From Blepharisma japonicum (Eukaryota; Ciliophora; Heterotrichea; Heterotrichida; Blepharismidae): a stretch of 64,000 nucleotides of DNA. Below the pieces are notes generated by a model, which saw nothing but the letters and a program-made list of their open reading frames with translations, did no database searches and was not told the DNA's origin. This document shows positions 10,253 to 21,318 of the stretch, piece after piece. Each line of letters starts with the position of its first letter. Within the stretch, counting starts at the first letter, position 1. The stretch spans positions 124,001 through 188,000 of the forward strand of contig CATKHK010000002.1 in assembly GCA_949751835.1 (NCBI GenBank), in the 5' to 3' direction. Both the position numbers and the translations under genes were made by a program.

Positions 10253-11125
10253 ATGGAGAAGCAAAATGGTTCTACTAAACCAAAGCATTGTGATAGCTCT
10301 CTCAGCAGCTCCTCCAATAGCTGAAATAAGTCAAGCCCTAGCCCAAGCAAGCTCAATAAAGATTTTAAAAGTGACGATATAAGTGAGCTCCAAGATCGTC
10401 CCAAAATCAATGAAGCCTCTAGGCGATATTTGCCCAATTACATTCCCATACATAAAAGAGTAGGAGAGCTCGTCCGCCAGAAGAATGATTATATAAAGCA
10501 ACTCAAGCTGGAGTCTGAGGTAAAAAAGCGGTCAAAAGAAGAAGCCGAATGCACATTTACCCCAAGTACCCTCAATCAGGCCAAAAGAAGTCCAGTGGAG
10601 TTTTCTAATTATGCATATGGCTGGCTTAAAAAATGCAAGACAGAGCTAGAGAAAAAAGAAAAAGAAGCAGAAATCGAGAAATATGCAGAAATGAAGGAAA
10701 AGCCTGATATTCTTGAGATATCCAAACAGATGTCAGCAAGGGTAAGATATAAATAGAGAAGTACAACACCTGTGTTTGAAAGACTGTATAATGATAGAAA
10801 AAGAGAGAAAAATGAGGCTGCGAATTCGTTTAGCCCAATGATTAATTCTAAGTCTGTTAAGATGATTGAATTAAAAAGAGATAAAGCAGTGTTTGATAGG
10901 CTTTACTCTTTAAGAAAAGTAAAAGAAAAATCTCCTAAAAATGAGGAAGTCACAAAAGTGAAGAAAAGAAGAATAAATAAAAGCTATAACTTTGATGAAA
11001 GCTGAAATAAGAGCTACCAAATTAATGCTAGCAGAGGAAATATTTATGATGAAAACAGCGGCATTAGTAATGTAAGCTATACTGATGACCTGTGCGCATT
11101 ATTGAAATCGATTAAAGGATTGTAA
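10253..11125 (+). CDS. F-x-P repeat protein of cytoskeletal type, one intron
   Basis: 285 residues after removing a 15-nt intron (10742-10756) and reading two TGA codons as Trp. A Ser-rich N-terminus is followed by repeated modules of the kind F-[ST]-P-x-[IL]-N (CTFTPSTLN, NSFSPMIN) that alternate with ERLYNDRK or FDRLYSLRK stretches. Such short repeated modules are common in protist microtubule- or basal-body-associated proteins. That is family impression, not proof. The start ATG at 10253 gives a continuous frame; without the intron and code change the gene falls into three pieces. Confidence 0.8.
10742..10756 (+). other. 15-nt intron
   Basis: Reads GTAAGATATAAATAG, in phase 0 with an in-frame TAG. 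Its removal joins SAR to RSTTPVFERLY, continuing the repeat pattern. A is at position 10. Confidence 0.9.
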
Positions 11126-11850
11126 AAATTAAATTTGCTTTAGATAAATTATAAATGGTAAATTAATAATGGAGTTGCTAATTGATTTTAAGCTAAATAT
11201 ACACACTTCTTCTATTTGTAGTAGCTAAAAATCATCTCTAAATATAGATTTTTTATAATTCTTAAAAATGATATTTTGAATAAAAAAATTCAATTAATAA
11301 GCTTGATACTAATACATTATAATAATAATAATTTTTTTTATTTATAATAGTACCATTACTTAAATTTCTATCCTAATTTGCGTATATAGATAATTAAATC
11401 CTGCATGAAAGAAAAGAGCAATCATCTATTATATTTTTTAGGCTATTTTTTATTTTGACACTCCATATACTTTTCAACAATTATATATTCTTTGATATTT
11501 TTAATTTTTATAAAAATTTATTAATTTTGATCATAAATAGAGAATCTTATTTCCTTATACTTTCAAGTCTCTTCATTTAAATTTTTTTTTAGTACTATTA
11601 GGAATGCAATTTTTCGATGTAGTTGAAAAAGCCGGCTGAATTTTTTGATTGCATCCTTAATAGCATTTAGAGTTGAATTATTGATTATTTACATCATATT
11701 TCTTCAATTAATTATCAATTAATGCTTTCTTTTGCGTTTAATAATTTCAAAATGCTCGGTCACATACTAACAAATAAAAAAGCATTTTTCCTCCTCTCAA
11801 TCATTTTTGTTATAATTATATAATCTAATAGGCAAGTTTTGAAATAGTTT
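11126..11850. other. Intergenic region
   Basis: About 725 bases between two convergent genes. Very AT-rich with short A and T runs. No frame, RNA gene or repeat was recognised. Confidence 0.6.
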
Positions 11851-12387
11851 TTACATTAATTTCTTATGGTAAGGAGCATGCTTTTTCATATGCCTTTGCA
11901 GCTTATATTTGTTATAGGCTACATAACTGCATTCCTTACAACCTACTCGCTTGGAAGTTTCATGCACTTGCTGATAATGAAACTTCAAAGCATACTTGTG
12001 TGTAAAAAGCTTGCCACAGGCGTCACACAGTGAATTCTTGATATTTTCAGCGTGCTTTTTTCCCATGTGCTGGCTCAAACCTTGTCTGCTATTGAAAATT
12101 TTGTTGCAGGTTTCGCAGATGTTGATTTTATTTGATGATTTTGATGGGCTGTCTATTTCTTTGGGTGAAGGAGTGTTTGGATCTAGTCCTAATTCTGTGT
12201 TAAGAATTGTGATCATATCCCTCTCGATCATAAATTCGCTAACCATGTAGTCTCTCAAAAGTGTTGGACTTTGGAAGGACATATCACATAGATCCCGAAA
12301 GCTAAGAGCCTTTTCTTTTAGTGGAAAACTTTCAGGTTGCCGCCTTAAATTATCTTTAACGTACCTTGGTACTCTAACCTGATCCAT
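11851..12387 (-). CDS. C2H2 zinc-finger protein, three fingers (paralogue 1)
   Basis: 178 residues. The N-terminal half has a conserved helical segment shared by all three paralogues here (SFQSPTLLRDYMVSEF and NTELGLDPNTP). Three C2H2 fingers follow: 91-112 and 121-142 with C-x2-C-x12-H-x4-H spacing, and 150-170 with C-x2-C-x12-H-x3-H. The second and third are linked by HETSKRVGC. Such fingers usually bind nucleic acid, so a nuclear DNA-binding role is likely, but no target is suggested. The gene and its 5' flank are duplicated immediately upstream (12566-13243), and a more distant paralogue is at 14024. Stop is TAA. Confidence 0.9.
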   Translation of the reverse strand: MDQVRVPRYVKDNLRRQPESFPLKEKALSFRDLCDMSFQSPTLLRDYMVSEFMIERDMITILNTELGLDPNTPSPKEIDSPSKSSNKINICETCNKIFNSRQGLSQHMGKKHAENIKNSLCDACGKLFTHKYALKFHYQQVHETSKRVGCKECSYVAYNKYKLQRHMKKHAPYHKKLM

Positions 12388-13243
12388 CTTTATTTTATAA
12401 TAGGCTCCATTTTACAGATTTTATATGATCTATTAAGTTAATTTATAAATGGAAATTTATATAAGAATATCCGTTTTTTAGTACTTCTAAAGCTTAGTAT
12501 TTTTTATTGCGCAAGTACTGAAATGCGATATTCTTCTATAGATTTTTGAAACTTCAAGGAATATTATGCCTTTGCAACTTATATTTGTTATAGGCTACAT
12601 AACTGCATTCCTTGCAAACTACTCGCTTGAAAGTTTCATGTACTTGTTAATAATGAAGCTTCAAAGCATATTTGTGTTTAAAAAGCTTGCCGCAGGTATC
12701 ACACAATGAATACTTGATATTTTCAGTGTGCTTTTTTCCCATGTGCTGGCTTAAACCTTGTTGGCTATTGAAGATTTTGTTGCAGGTTTGGCAGATGTTG
12801 ATTCTATTTGATGATTTTGATGGGCTGTCTATTTCTTTGGGTGAAGGAGTGTTTGGATCTAGTCCTAATTCTGTGTTAAGAATTGTGATCATGTCCATCT
12901 CGATCATAAATTCGCTTACCATGTAGTCTCTCAAAAGTGTTGGACTTTGGAAAGACATATCACATAGATCACGGAAGCTAAGAGCCTTTTCTTTTAGTGG
13001 AAAACAATTAGGCTGCCGCCTTAAATTATCTTTAACGTAACTTGGTACTCTAGCCTGATCCATTTTTATTTTATAATAGGTGTCATTTTGCAGATTTTAT
13101 ATAATCTATTAAGTTAATTTATAAATGGAAATTTATACAAGAATATCCTTTTTTTAGTACTTCTAAAGCTTAGTAGTTTTTATTATGCAAGTACTGAAAT
13201 GCGATAATGCTTCTATAGATTTTTGGAACTTCAAGGAATATCA
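11890..13243 (-). repeat. Local tandem duplication, unit about 676 bp
   Basis: Unit 1 (11890-12565) and unit 2 (12566-about 13243) carry the same zinc-finger gene and the same 5' flank, including the segment ending CTTCAAGGAATAT. The junction at 12565/12566 joins the end of one 5' flank directly to ATGCCTTTGCA inside the third-finger codons of the second copy. The breakpoint therefore removed the last codons of that gene. Confidence 0.9.
12566..13063 (-). pseudogene. C2H2 zinc-finger gene, truncated copy (paralogue 2)
   Basis: A recent duplicate of the gene at 11851. The first 138 codons are open and keep the N-terminal segment and finger 1 intact. At codon 139, where paralogue 1 has Gln CAG, this copy has TAA, which ends finger 2 before its second His. 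Beyond that the frame continues recognisably (HETFKRVVCKEC, YNKYKLQRH) but is then cut by the duplication breakpoint, losing the last finger's final His. It could still make a one-finger protein of 138 residues; otherwise it is a young pseudogene. If TAA were read as Gln this would not be a stop, but TAA serves as the normal stop elsewhere in the window. Confidence 0.82.
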
Positions 13244-14023
13244 TACTAGCTCTTTTGAAATAAAAATTAAGAAATAATTGCTTAGGACCAAGAATTATCT
13301 CAAATTGATAGCAATTCTTAATCCAAAGTCTATCTCTACATAATTTATAGAAAAAAACATTAAGTCTAGTTTCAACTAATTAGATTTTCTTAAAATAGAT
13401 CAGAAAAGCTACCAACACTCAAAATAAAATATAGTAGATATCAATCCCAATCATTTTACACATATTACTTATTTCGCAAAGCAAAATTCAAAACATTCCA
13501 TAAAATTTTTACTTAAAAAAAAGCACAAAAATAAGAAGCAAAATTTTAAATATAAATTTACCTTTCATTGAGCAAAATATTTTTTTCTGAGCTTATATAT
13601 GAAGAATAAATAGCAATTTATCGTTTATTTTATTTGCTTTTGCTTCTTATAAAAAATAAAATTTAAATTTTTTTCAATCGAAATTGGATAGTATTTTCAA
13701 AAAGACAACTAAAAATAAAATAAATTGAATTTAAAAGTGATAAAAATATTTTATAAGACACTAACAGCTGTATATGAGGTTGAGCATTTATCCCTAATAT
13801 TTTGCAACTCTCAAAAATGGCTTAATATAGGAGCATTCGCAGTTTAAAAAGCTCAGTTTTATATTTTAATAATCTCAAAAAATATTAATAATTACCAGTT
13901 TACCACTGCTCTACTGATATTTTTAAAAAAATTTCATTTTCTTTCTGTTAATTAAAATTGACATTTAAGTTTAAGTACTTATTAAAGGAGACTTCAAATT
14001 AATTTAACTTCTACACATTTTAG
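13244..14023. other. Intergenic region
   Basis: About 780 bases between the zinc-finger copies, AT-rich with runs of A and T. No gene, repeat or RNA was recognised. Confidence 0.6.
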
Positions 14024-14584
14024 TTATTTTAATATATGCTTTTTCATATGCTTCTTTAGCTTGTATTTGTTATAAGCCACATAATTGCACTCCTTGCAGT
14101 TAACTCGCTTTAAAGTTTCATGAACTTGTTGATAGTGGAATTTTAAAGCATATTTATGTGAAAACAGCTTCCCACAGACGTCACACATCGAGTTTTTGAT
14201 ACTATTTGAGTGTTTTTTGCCCATATGCTGGTTGAGACCTTTTTGGTTATTAAATATTTTATAACATATTGGACAGTAATGCGTGGATTTAATTGTATTT
14301 TTGATGTTTTCTGTGTGGAGTGGGGTGGGTGTATTTGGGTCTAGACCCAGTTCTGTATTCAGAAAAGGTATTATTTCGCTTTCAATTTTGAACTCGGCGA
14401 TCATAAAGTCTCTCAATAGCCTTGGGCTGTTGAAAGAATACTGACTTAGATCGCAGAAGCTTGTTACAAAATCTGTGCTTTTTAGGATTGCTGGGAGCTC
14501 TCGTACCTCTTTTTCGAGGGCGCTTAGTAGCATCTCATCGTCAATCATTTCTATTATTATTTTTATATTAATTAATGCAGCCAT
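14024..14584 (-). CDS. C2H2 zinc-finger protein, three fingers (paralogue 3)
   Basis: 186 residues and the most diverged of the three paralogues. It shares the N-terminal segment (FNSPRLLRDFMIAEF, NTELGLDPNTPTP) and three complete C2H2 fingers (CPICYKIF..., CDVCGKLF..., CKECNYVA...). A linker is shorter than in paralogue 1. The start is uncertain: ATG at 14584 gives a hydrophobic MAALINIKIIIE leader, while ATG at 14548 (MIDDEMLLSAL) gives a start more like a soluble nuclear protein. I give the longer form but favour neither. Stop is TAA. Confidence 0.88.
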   Translation of the reverse strand: MAALINIKIIIEMIDDEMLLSALEKEVRELPAILKSTDFVTSFCDLSQYSFNSPRLLRDFMIAEFKIESEIIPFLNTELGLDPNTPTPLHTENIKNTIKSTHYCPICYKIFNNQKGLNQHMGKKHSNSIKNSMCDVCGKLFSHKYALKFHYQQVHETLKRVNCKECNYVAYNKYKLKKHMKKHILK

Positions 14585-17500
14585 TTGAAATTTACCTATA
14601 GCATTATTTAAATGAAATTAAAACTTAAGAATAGCCGTTATGAATACGTCGGTATTTATTACTAGAAGAGATGTTTACTACCTCTATTGATGCTTGGAAT
14701 CAATTTTGGAGAAAAAAGATTCAAATTTTAGTCAGCCCTTAAGAGCATATATAAAAAATTTTTTCTTGATTTTTGGGCAAATTCTTATTTTGGGTTTAAA
14801 GATATTTAGCCTTCAATCTTATGCTCTTTAAGGTTGCCTAGTATTTCTAAGTAAGTTTTTCGATAGGATTCTCCAATAAAGCGGAAGTTCGTTTGAAAAT
14901 AATTTAAATTTGTCTTGCATATCTTCTCAATAAAATTGCCTTGGAGCTGTCAAATCAATAAATCCTGGTTTCACCTGGCTCAACCATATTTTATTATTAA
15001 AAGAAATAAAAATTAGACATAAAATTCGAGTTTTTATCACAATTAACTAATCTTTTAATTTTAAAAAATAGTATAAGGAATTAGAATAAAAATGTCTCGA
15101 TAAAGATAGGATAGTTTAGAATTTAAACACAATTCGCTTTAATCAAATATTTAGAATTGAGCATCATACAATAGTGAATTTACAGATGAAAATTTGATAA
15201 AATATATATTAATCTCAGAAGAAGGACATGAGGGAATAAGGATTAAAAGGGAATGTATGATAATTGTGCTATAATTTTACTTTGAAGAATTTAAGCACGG
15301 AAAATTGAATATTTAGAGGTAGATGATAGTTGGAAGAAGGAGACTGATGAGGATAAGACTCAGGTTAAAGTTGAGTCCAATAGGAATTCATTTTTGAAGG
15401 CATTAGTTAGTGTCGAGAAGGAATTTATGATATGCTGCTTAATTATCTTCTTTTCATCAGTTTATATCTATAAGAAATATCATAATGCTCTTGAAAGTTG
15501 ATTCCTCTGCTCCCACAAAGATCTAAATTTAAAGCGATTTTTGATTTATAATTTTTTGATAATTTATTTGCATTTTTAGTGCAAATTTTTATAATTAAAA
15601 AATTTCTCGATTTAAGTTAAATATATATAAATTAGATTGCAATATATGAAATAGTAGATTCTAGCATATCAAAGCCATGCTATCACTAGAAAGTTTATAA
15701 AACTAAAAAAATTTTATCTAGAAAGCAAAACATAAATTCTAAGAAGCCAAATATAATTAAAGAAATTTATATATTTTCAAATTTCACATAAAACTAAATA
15801 GTCATAAAATTTTGATATTTTGTTTTAAGAGGGACAATTTGAAATTTCGTAGAACTAGATTGGGCTATTCAACTTTAAATGGTTGTTAAAGACCTAATAA
15901 GATTAACTTGTTCCCTCTTGTTGAGTGAGCCAAACACTTTTGCTTAGGAATTTAAGCCGATATTTTATCAAGTCACTAATAGCAGGATCATTCTGTTTGA
16001 TAATTTAGGTTTAAATTTTTTATATCTTAAATGGGTAAATGAACTAGAATAAATTAGATTTACCCTAGGTGAACATTCTTTCATCATCCCTGAGCTTCTG
16101 AGAGAATCCAACTTAAAATTGAAACTTGCATAATACCAATTCTATATACAGATTAAGCCTAGATCCAATTACTGTAACCCTACTCTATGCAGAAAAAATC
16201 AAAAGTACTATTGAATGGTACATATAAGGATTAGGCTATAAGTTTTAATTTTTAAAAGGCTATTAGAAAAATAAACTTAAATACCTACAAAAAGTCATTG
16301 TATGAATCTGTTAGAAACTTTTTATAAATAAATAAAAAATTTCTTATATCAGGAGTTCATAGCTGAAAAAGATTTTACAGTGGAAAATTTAATTTGGTGA
16401 AATATATTAAAAATTTCATGTAAAGAGGATGTGCTTTCTTTTAAAAGAAGGCTCATTAAAATGGATAAAAGTCATTTAGTACTTAGTTTTTTTTTCGACT
16501 TATATAAATAATGTTTATATTGCAAAAGTTGTTTTATGTAGTCATATTTGATATGAATAAAATGGTTGCTGAAGTGACTTGTCCTCCAGCCTTATGTATT
16601 TTTTGATTTGGCATTTTGCGTAAGAAGCTACCCAAGTACCGGGCTAGCCTGAAGAAAGAAATCCAGGTCTCTTTCCACTTATTAGTGGGGTAATTTGAGT
16701 GTCATTTTTGCATCTTTTAACCAGCAGCACTTAGCTCAAGTTGCCTGCTCATAGAATTAAAGCAATTACCTGATTAGGCTACTTAAAGTCTCTCCAACTG
16801 AAAAATCCAATGGCAACTAATTTGTCAATGATTTCTAGGTCAGCGAAGTATGTGCAAAGGCTTGAAATACCGTCATAGGAGGATTGACTAGAAAAATCTT
16901 CTTGTCAGAAACCAGAGGTCAGGCAATAGCGCATGCTGAGGTTGAATTCATTAATGCTTCTGCTATCTCGAAGATTAACACATCACATTATTTTTGAGTA
17001 GCAGTACTGCTGAAATTAGAGATTATAAATACTAAGACAGCCATCGCTAAGTCTTTGCTTTATAATAAGGATTACTTATGCTTTAACTAATGATTATTTT
17101 AACTTTAAAAACGCTAAAAGCAGCTAAATATATTAGTTCGCTTAATAGCTTTAAGGGTTTGAACACTTTAAAGAATTACAGGTAGGATCTAGCCTCATAT
17201 CTTAAGGAGTTATAGAGAATTTTGAAAGAGCCTCGCAGATTGATTGCTATATTCAAGTAATATTAATATATATTTTGAAGATCCATAGACTTTGTGGCAA
17301 GCTATAACTTATTGAGTTTCTCAATATTTCACCCAAAAAAATCTGTTATAAATAAAAAATTGATCCTATGTTTTAACAATTTTTTGATAAAAAGATTTTT
17401 CTTTTTAAAGGTTTTTACATTAAATTTTTACACTATTATGCTATCCTAACAAACAGTATTTTAAAGAAAAGTGAAATATCTTTTGAACAAAACTTGAATA

Positions 17501-17858
17501 TGACCTCAATTTCTATTCAAAGAATATTTTTAACTATCAAATTGCTTATCTTTGCTCTGTCTTGCTTAAATAATTTAAAGAAGAACCGTTAATTATTACT
17601 ATTATCTAATTTTTATAACTTTAAATATTAAAATTTGAAATTAAATATGTATTGAGAAACATAAAAAATAAATTAGTATAAGAATTAATACTAGTTAGTA
17701 TCTGGGTACTAAGAAATTAACATATTTAATAGTCTGGAACTGATTGCTATACAAATTATAGTGAATCTTTAAAAAAAATTATTATATATTCGATAGATAA
17801 ACATTAGTTAAAAAGAATCAGAAACTAATAAACAATGTATTATAATTTGCATAATAAT
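14585..17858. other. Gene-poor stretch of 3.3 kb with possible decayed coding remnants
   Basis: No intact gene is visible. Two parts look more coding-like than their surroundings. Around 15290-15580 on the plus strand there is an open stretch with a charged segment (EVDDSWKKETDEDKTQ) and a hydrophobic one (CCLIIFFSSVYIYKKY), without a clear start. Around 16560-17095 the base composition is less AT-rich, with open stretches such as NTVIGGLTRKIFLSETRGQ separated by stops. I identify neither. They may be eroded genes of the host or chance. Confidence 0.5.
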
Positions 17859-18836
17859 TTATTTTGAAGAAGGAGGGGGAGGGTAGAATTGGCCTGGTGG
17901 AGGTGGCTGATAATTAGCAGGAGGAGGCTGCTGATATGGTTGCTGAGGATAAGGCGCTTGCTGAGGTTGATTTTGAGGGTAATTCGCTGGGGGAGGTATC
18001 GGTTGGTATTGCTGAGGAGGATATTGAGGCTGCTGATATTGTGGAGGTTGGGATTGAGGTGGCGGTTGAAATTGTGGAGCTTGATTTTGAGGTGGTTGCT
18101 GATATTGAGGAACCTGCTGGTATTGAGGAACTTGCTGATATTGAGGCTGTTGGAATTGAGGTGGCTGCTGATATTGAGGAGCCTGCTGGTACTGGCCTTG
18201 TTGATAATTCGGAGGATATTGAGGAGGTGGCTGCTGAGGATACTGCTGTGCAGGAGCTTGCACATTTGGAGCTCCTGGAAAATAATAGTTAACTCCTTGC
18301 TGAGAACCCTGTCCATTCTGCTGAGGTTGCTGTACAAAGATTGTGCTTGGGTCATTCGGATCCACATATGCCACATTCCTCAGCTGTCCAGCCGCTACAC
18401 ACTGAATAAATCTCGGATCAGGTCCTGAATGCCCTTGACTTCTTCTTTTTCTGATCTGGTCCACAGTGCTATAAAACAACGGCAAAAAAGTTCCAGTGCC
18501 TCCAGACATAAACCAAAATTTAAATTCTGCAGGACAAGGAATCAGCCCATACAAAGGCTCTACCTTTCCATTTATATAATTTGCCCCAAATATTGGCTGT
18601 TTGAACTTTTCATGGCTCATAAGGGCCAGTGGGACGTCAAAACTTTGCATGTTTCCACCTTTCCTATTCACAAATACAATTCGGGCTGTGGTCAGGTATA
18701 AATCGCCTTTTCCTTTATATTTGGTTCCATTATCAAGCGCTACTTCTGCATCAATATCTGTGCGAGAAAGAACCATGTATTCTCCATTGACAGGAGCTGG
18801 GAGACCATTTGGTAACACAGGAGGATTAAGTGCCAT
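17859..18836 (-). CDS. WBP2-like GRAM-domain protein with PPxY repeats
   Basis: 325 residues. Residues about 15-130 match the GRAM-type lipid-binding domain of the WW-binding protein 2 family (DLYLTTARIVFVN, the QSFDVPL segment, KFWFMSGGTGTFLPLFY). The C-terminal 140 residues are Pro, Gln and Tyr rich with many PPxY motifs (PPQY, PPNY), the ligand of WW domains. WBP2 relatives act as adaptors between membranes or transcription regulators and WW-domain proteins. The low-complexity part makes long shadow frames on the opposite strand, which I discount. Only 11 bases separate this start codon from the stop of the upstream gene at 18848, on the same strand. Confidence 0.9.
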   Translation of the reverse strand: MALNPPVLPNGLPAPVNGEYMVLSRTDIDAEVALDNGTKYKGKGDLYLTTARIVFVNRKGGNMQSFDVPLALMSHEKFKQPIFGANYINGKVEPLYGLIPCPAEFKFWFMSGGTGTFLPLFYSTVDQIRKRRSQGHSGPDPRFIQCVAAGQLRNVAYVDPNDPSTIFVQQPQQNGQGSQQGVNYYFPGAPNVQAPAQQYPQQPPPQYPPNYQQGQYQQAPQYQQPPQFQQPQYQQVPQYQQVPQYQQPPQNQAPQFQPPPQSQPPQYQQPQYPPQQYQPIPPPANYPQNQPQQAPYPQQPYQQPPPANYQPPPPGQFYPPPPSSK

Positions 18837-18847
18837 TTTTTTAGTGA

Positions 18848-19543
18848 TTAGTAGAGATTAGGGTCGTTTATTAAGGCTTGCAAGCGCATAATTTTCTCGC
18901 CCAAATTTAATGCAGGATCAACAAGCTTGCTGTGATCGATTTTGGAGAGTTTTGGGGAATATTGGTGGATTGTGGAGGCTTGATCTCTAGTTATGGTGAG
19001 TGATCTTGGCTTTTGGATAGGCTTGAGAAGGGTGTGGACTCGTTTAGGAGAAAGAGAAGAAGACATCATAGGAGAGGAGGTATAGAGAACTATAGCTGAC
19101 CGGGGTGTTATTTGAATTTTATTAGGGCTGTAAAGCCTCTCTGCACGAGCTGGCCTATATGCTTCTTTTAAATAATCTTTATGCTTTAAGATTGGGACGT
19201 CTTTGCAGGGCTTTTTAAATGTGCTCGATAAGGACTGCTCACTTCATTCATAGGTAAAAGATTTTTTGGGAGAGTCTGGGCTTTTCCTGGATTTTGGCGA
19301 TTGTTCGTTCAAATTGATTGATAAATTCATAGAGACATTGATAGGTTTTGGAGGCTCGCCTGGGTCTGCAAAGCGAAATGCGTTTGAGTATTGTTTCGAC
19401 TGGCTGGTACTGAAGTTTAAAGGGTAGATCCTTCTTGATGCTTTGGCAATATGGCTGGAATTATTAAAATTTATCTGAGCTCCATTTGAATTTTGCATGA
19501 GCAATGGAAAAGTGCTTCTTTGAGTTATATTTGCAGAGTTCAT
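18848..19543 (-). CDS. Hypothetical basic protein
   Basis: 231 residues, continuous only if one TGA (codon near 19244) is Trp. It is rich in Ser, Lys and Pro with SP-type motifs (QSPKSRKSPDSPKKSF) and looks largely disordered, with no known domain. The start is placed at the ATG at 19543 (MNSANITQ); an in-frame ATG at 19579 would add 12 residues. The stop TAA is 11 bases before the WBP2-like start, one of the tightest spacings in the window. Function unknown. Confidence 0.75.
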
Positions 19544-19696
19544 TTTAAGTAAATAAATATTAAAAATGTTGTATTCCACTACTGCAAAAGTGAAGCTTAA
19601 ATAATATTAAAAATCAAAAGAAATTTTTATTTCTAAGGATTGTTATTTGTCTGAGCATTATAGATAAATGAAGTATGTTATAACGTTAATATTTAA

Positions 19697-21262
19697 ATGC
19701 AAACTGAAAGTCTAGGAATAACTATAATCAGAACTGAAGGCTATGCACATCCTTGTCTCGGGTGCTATATTTCAGTTAATGGAAGACTTTGTGATGTAAT
19801 TACTCCTTTAACGGAAGAAAATGAAGCGAATACTGTCATCATCCCCACAAAAGGAAATTTAAGACTAGCTGTTAATACGATGGGCAAGCCAGGAACCTTT
19901 TTGGGATCAGTTAGTTGCTCTCTAGAAATAGCTAATACTCAAGGCTATTATTGGCTGCCTCTTCTAGACCCAACACAAAGTGATAAAATTGACGAAATTC
20001 CTAAAGAAATCAGTACTCCCAAAATTCTAATAGCTATTAATCCCAGGAGTAACGATACTGCTTCAGAAAAATTATCTAAACTTGAGGAAACTAATGACAC
20101 AGAAAGATGCTCAAAATCAAAGACTGAAATCTTATTTAACATAGGTGATCAAAGCAGTATAAAAGTAGTTGACCAAGATACCTTCATTGATAGTGACTAT
20201 AATATCGAAATTGAAAAAATTTCAAAAAATTCTGAAAATTTATTCAGTTCATCTGAAATTGAGAGATATAAATTGCTCGCAAGACGGTATTTTGAACTTA
20301 AGTCTGAATTAAAATCATCTTTTATTAAACTTGAAAAATCGCAAGAAAAACAGGCAGAACTTGAAAAAGAATTAAATATAAGAAGAGAAAATGAATTAAA
20401 TCTAATAGCAGAAATAGAAGAAAAAGATAGCAGTATTTCTGCATTAAAAGCTACAATCAGCAACTTAAAATTTTGCAATTTAACCCTAGAAAATGACCAA
20501 AAGAAGCTGGAAGACAAGTTAAATAAACATCAAAATTCAAGGGCTTTAGAAATTGAAAGCCTGAGAAGCGAAAACGAAAATCTCAAGAAAAAGCTTAACC
20601 AGTTTGAAACACGTACAGATCAATTGCAAAATGTCATTCACAACTTAAGCGCTGATATGAGTTTTAATGACTCAAAAATAAATGATGAAAATACATTTAA
20701 TGACGATTTCAAAGAAAATAAAGGCAAAAATGTATCAAAAAGCAAAGAAAAATGCTCGAGTCTTGATCACAGTGTGCTAAGTGATATCGATATTTCTTTA
20801 AATAATATTGTCAAAAAGCATAAATTAGAGTCAAGCTTCATTAAAAAACAAGATCATGTGTATTCTTACGAAAATAAATCGGTTTATATCCTTCTCAGAA
20901 ATGGATCATTATTTTTTAAAAGCGATAATGGATACAAGCCAATTGTAGATCTTTTTGCCAAGTCTGGATACCCAAGATCATTGAGTAAAGGCCACTCAAC
21001 TTCGAAAATCCAGTTAGTTTCAAATAGTCCATCAAATAAAAGTCATAGAAGATTTGGGTCGTCAAATTTTGTGCTTGAAAAGACCAAAGGATTTGATTTT
21101 GATAGGACTATTGAAACCCAAAGACATCAGTCTTCAGAAAGATGTCTTTTAGTGCATGGAAATGAGAAGGGATCTAAAACTCCAAGATCGGGCGCACCTT
21201 TAACAGATCGGACAAATCGATTCAAAAATGGCAAAGTTATGCATAAGGCTCCTTTTAAATAA
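19697..21262 (+). CDS. C2-like domain plus coiled-coil protein
   Basis: 521 residues. Residues 1-115 have the alternating strand pattern of a C2-type beta sandwich (ITIIRTEGYAHPCLGCYISV ... LGSVSCSLEI ... GYYWLPLLD), as in several centriolar and ciliary proteins. Residues about 190-320 are a coiled coil. The C-terminal part has a conserved-looking block (YSYENKSVYILLRNGSLFF, then a Ser and basic tail). I do not recognise the exact family. A cytoskeletal or basal-body role is only suggested by the layout. Start ATG 19697, stop TAA. Confidence 0.82.
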   Translation: MQTESLGITIIRTEGYAHPCLGCYISVNGRLCDVITPLTEENEANTVIIPTKGNLRLAVNTMGKPGTFLGSVSCSLEIANTQGYYWLPLLDPTQSDKIDEIPKEISTPKILIAINPRSNDTASEKLSKLEETNDTERCSKSKTEILFNIGDQSSIKVVDQDTFIDSDYNIEIEKISKNSENLFSSSEIERYKLLARRYFELKSELKSSFIKLEKSQEKQAELEKELNIRRENELNLIAEIEEKDSSISALKATISNLKFCNLTLENDQKKLEDKLNKHQNSRALEIESLRSENENLKKKLNQFETRTDQLQNVIHNLSADMSFNDSKINDENTFNDDFKENKGKNVSKSKEKCSSLDHSVLSDIDISLNNIVKKHKLESSFIKKQDHVYSYENKSVYILLRNGSLFFKSDNGYKPIVDLFAKSGYPRSLSKGHSTSKIQLVSNSPSNKSHRRFGSSNFVLEKTKGFDFDRTIETQRHQSSERCLLVHGNEKGSKTPRSGAPLTDRTNRFKNGKVMHKAPFK

Positions 21263-21318
21263 AATTTTTATAAATAATCATATAAGTATCTTGAAATTAT
21301 AAGTTAATCATTTAAGAT

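Noticed and set aside
14024-14584. Zinc-finger array as part of a transposon
   Set aside because: No transposase, terminal repeats or target duplications were seen. The fingers and shared N-terminal domain look like host transcription-factor-like genes.
17889-18428. Long plus-strand frames opposite the WBP2-like gene, rich in Leu, Arg, Glu and Val
   Set aside because: They are the antisense reading of the Pro-Gln-Tyr repeats on the minus strand and lack any domain-like pattern.
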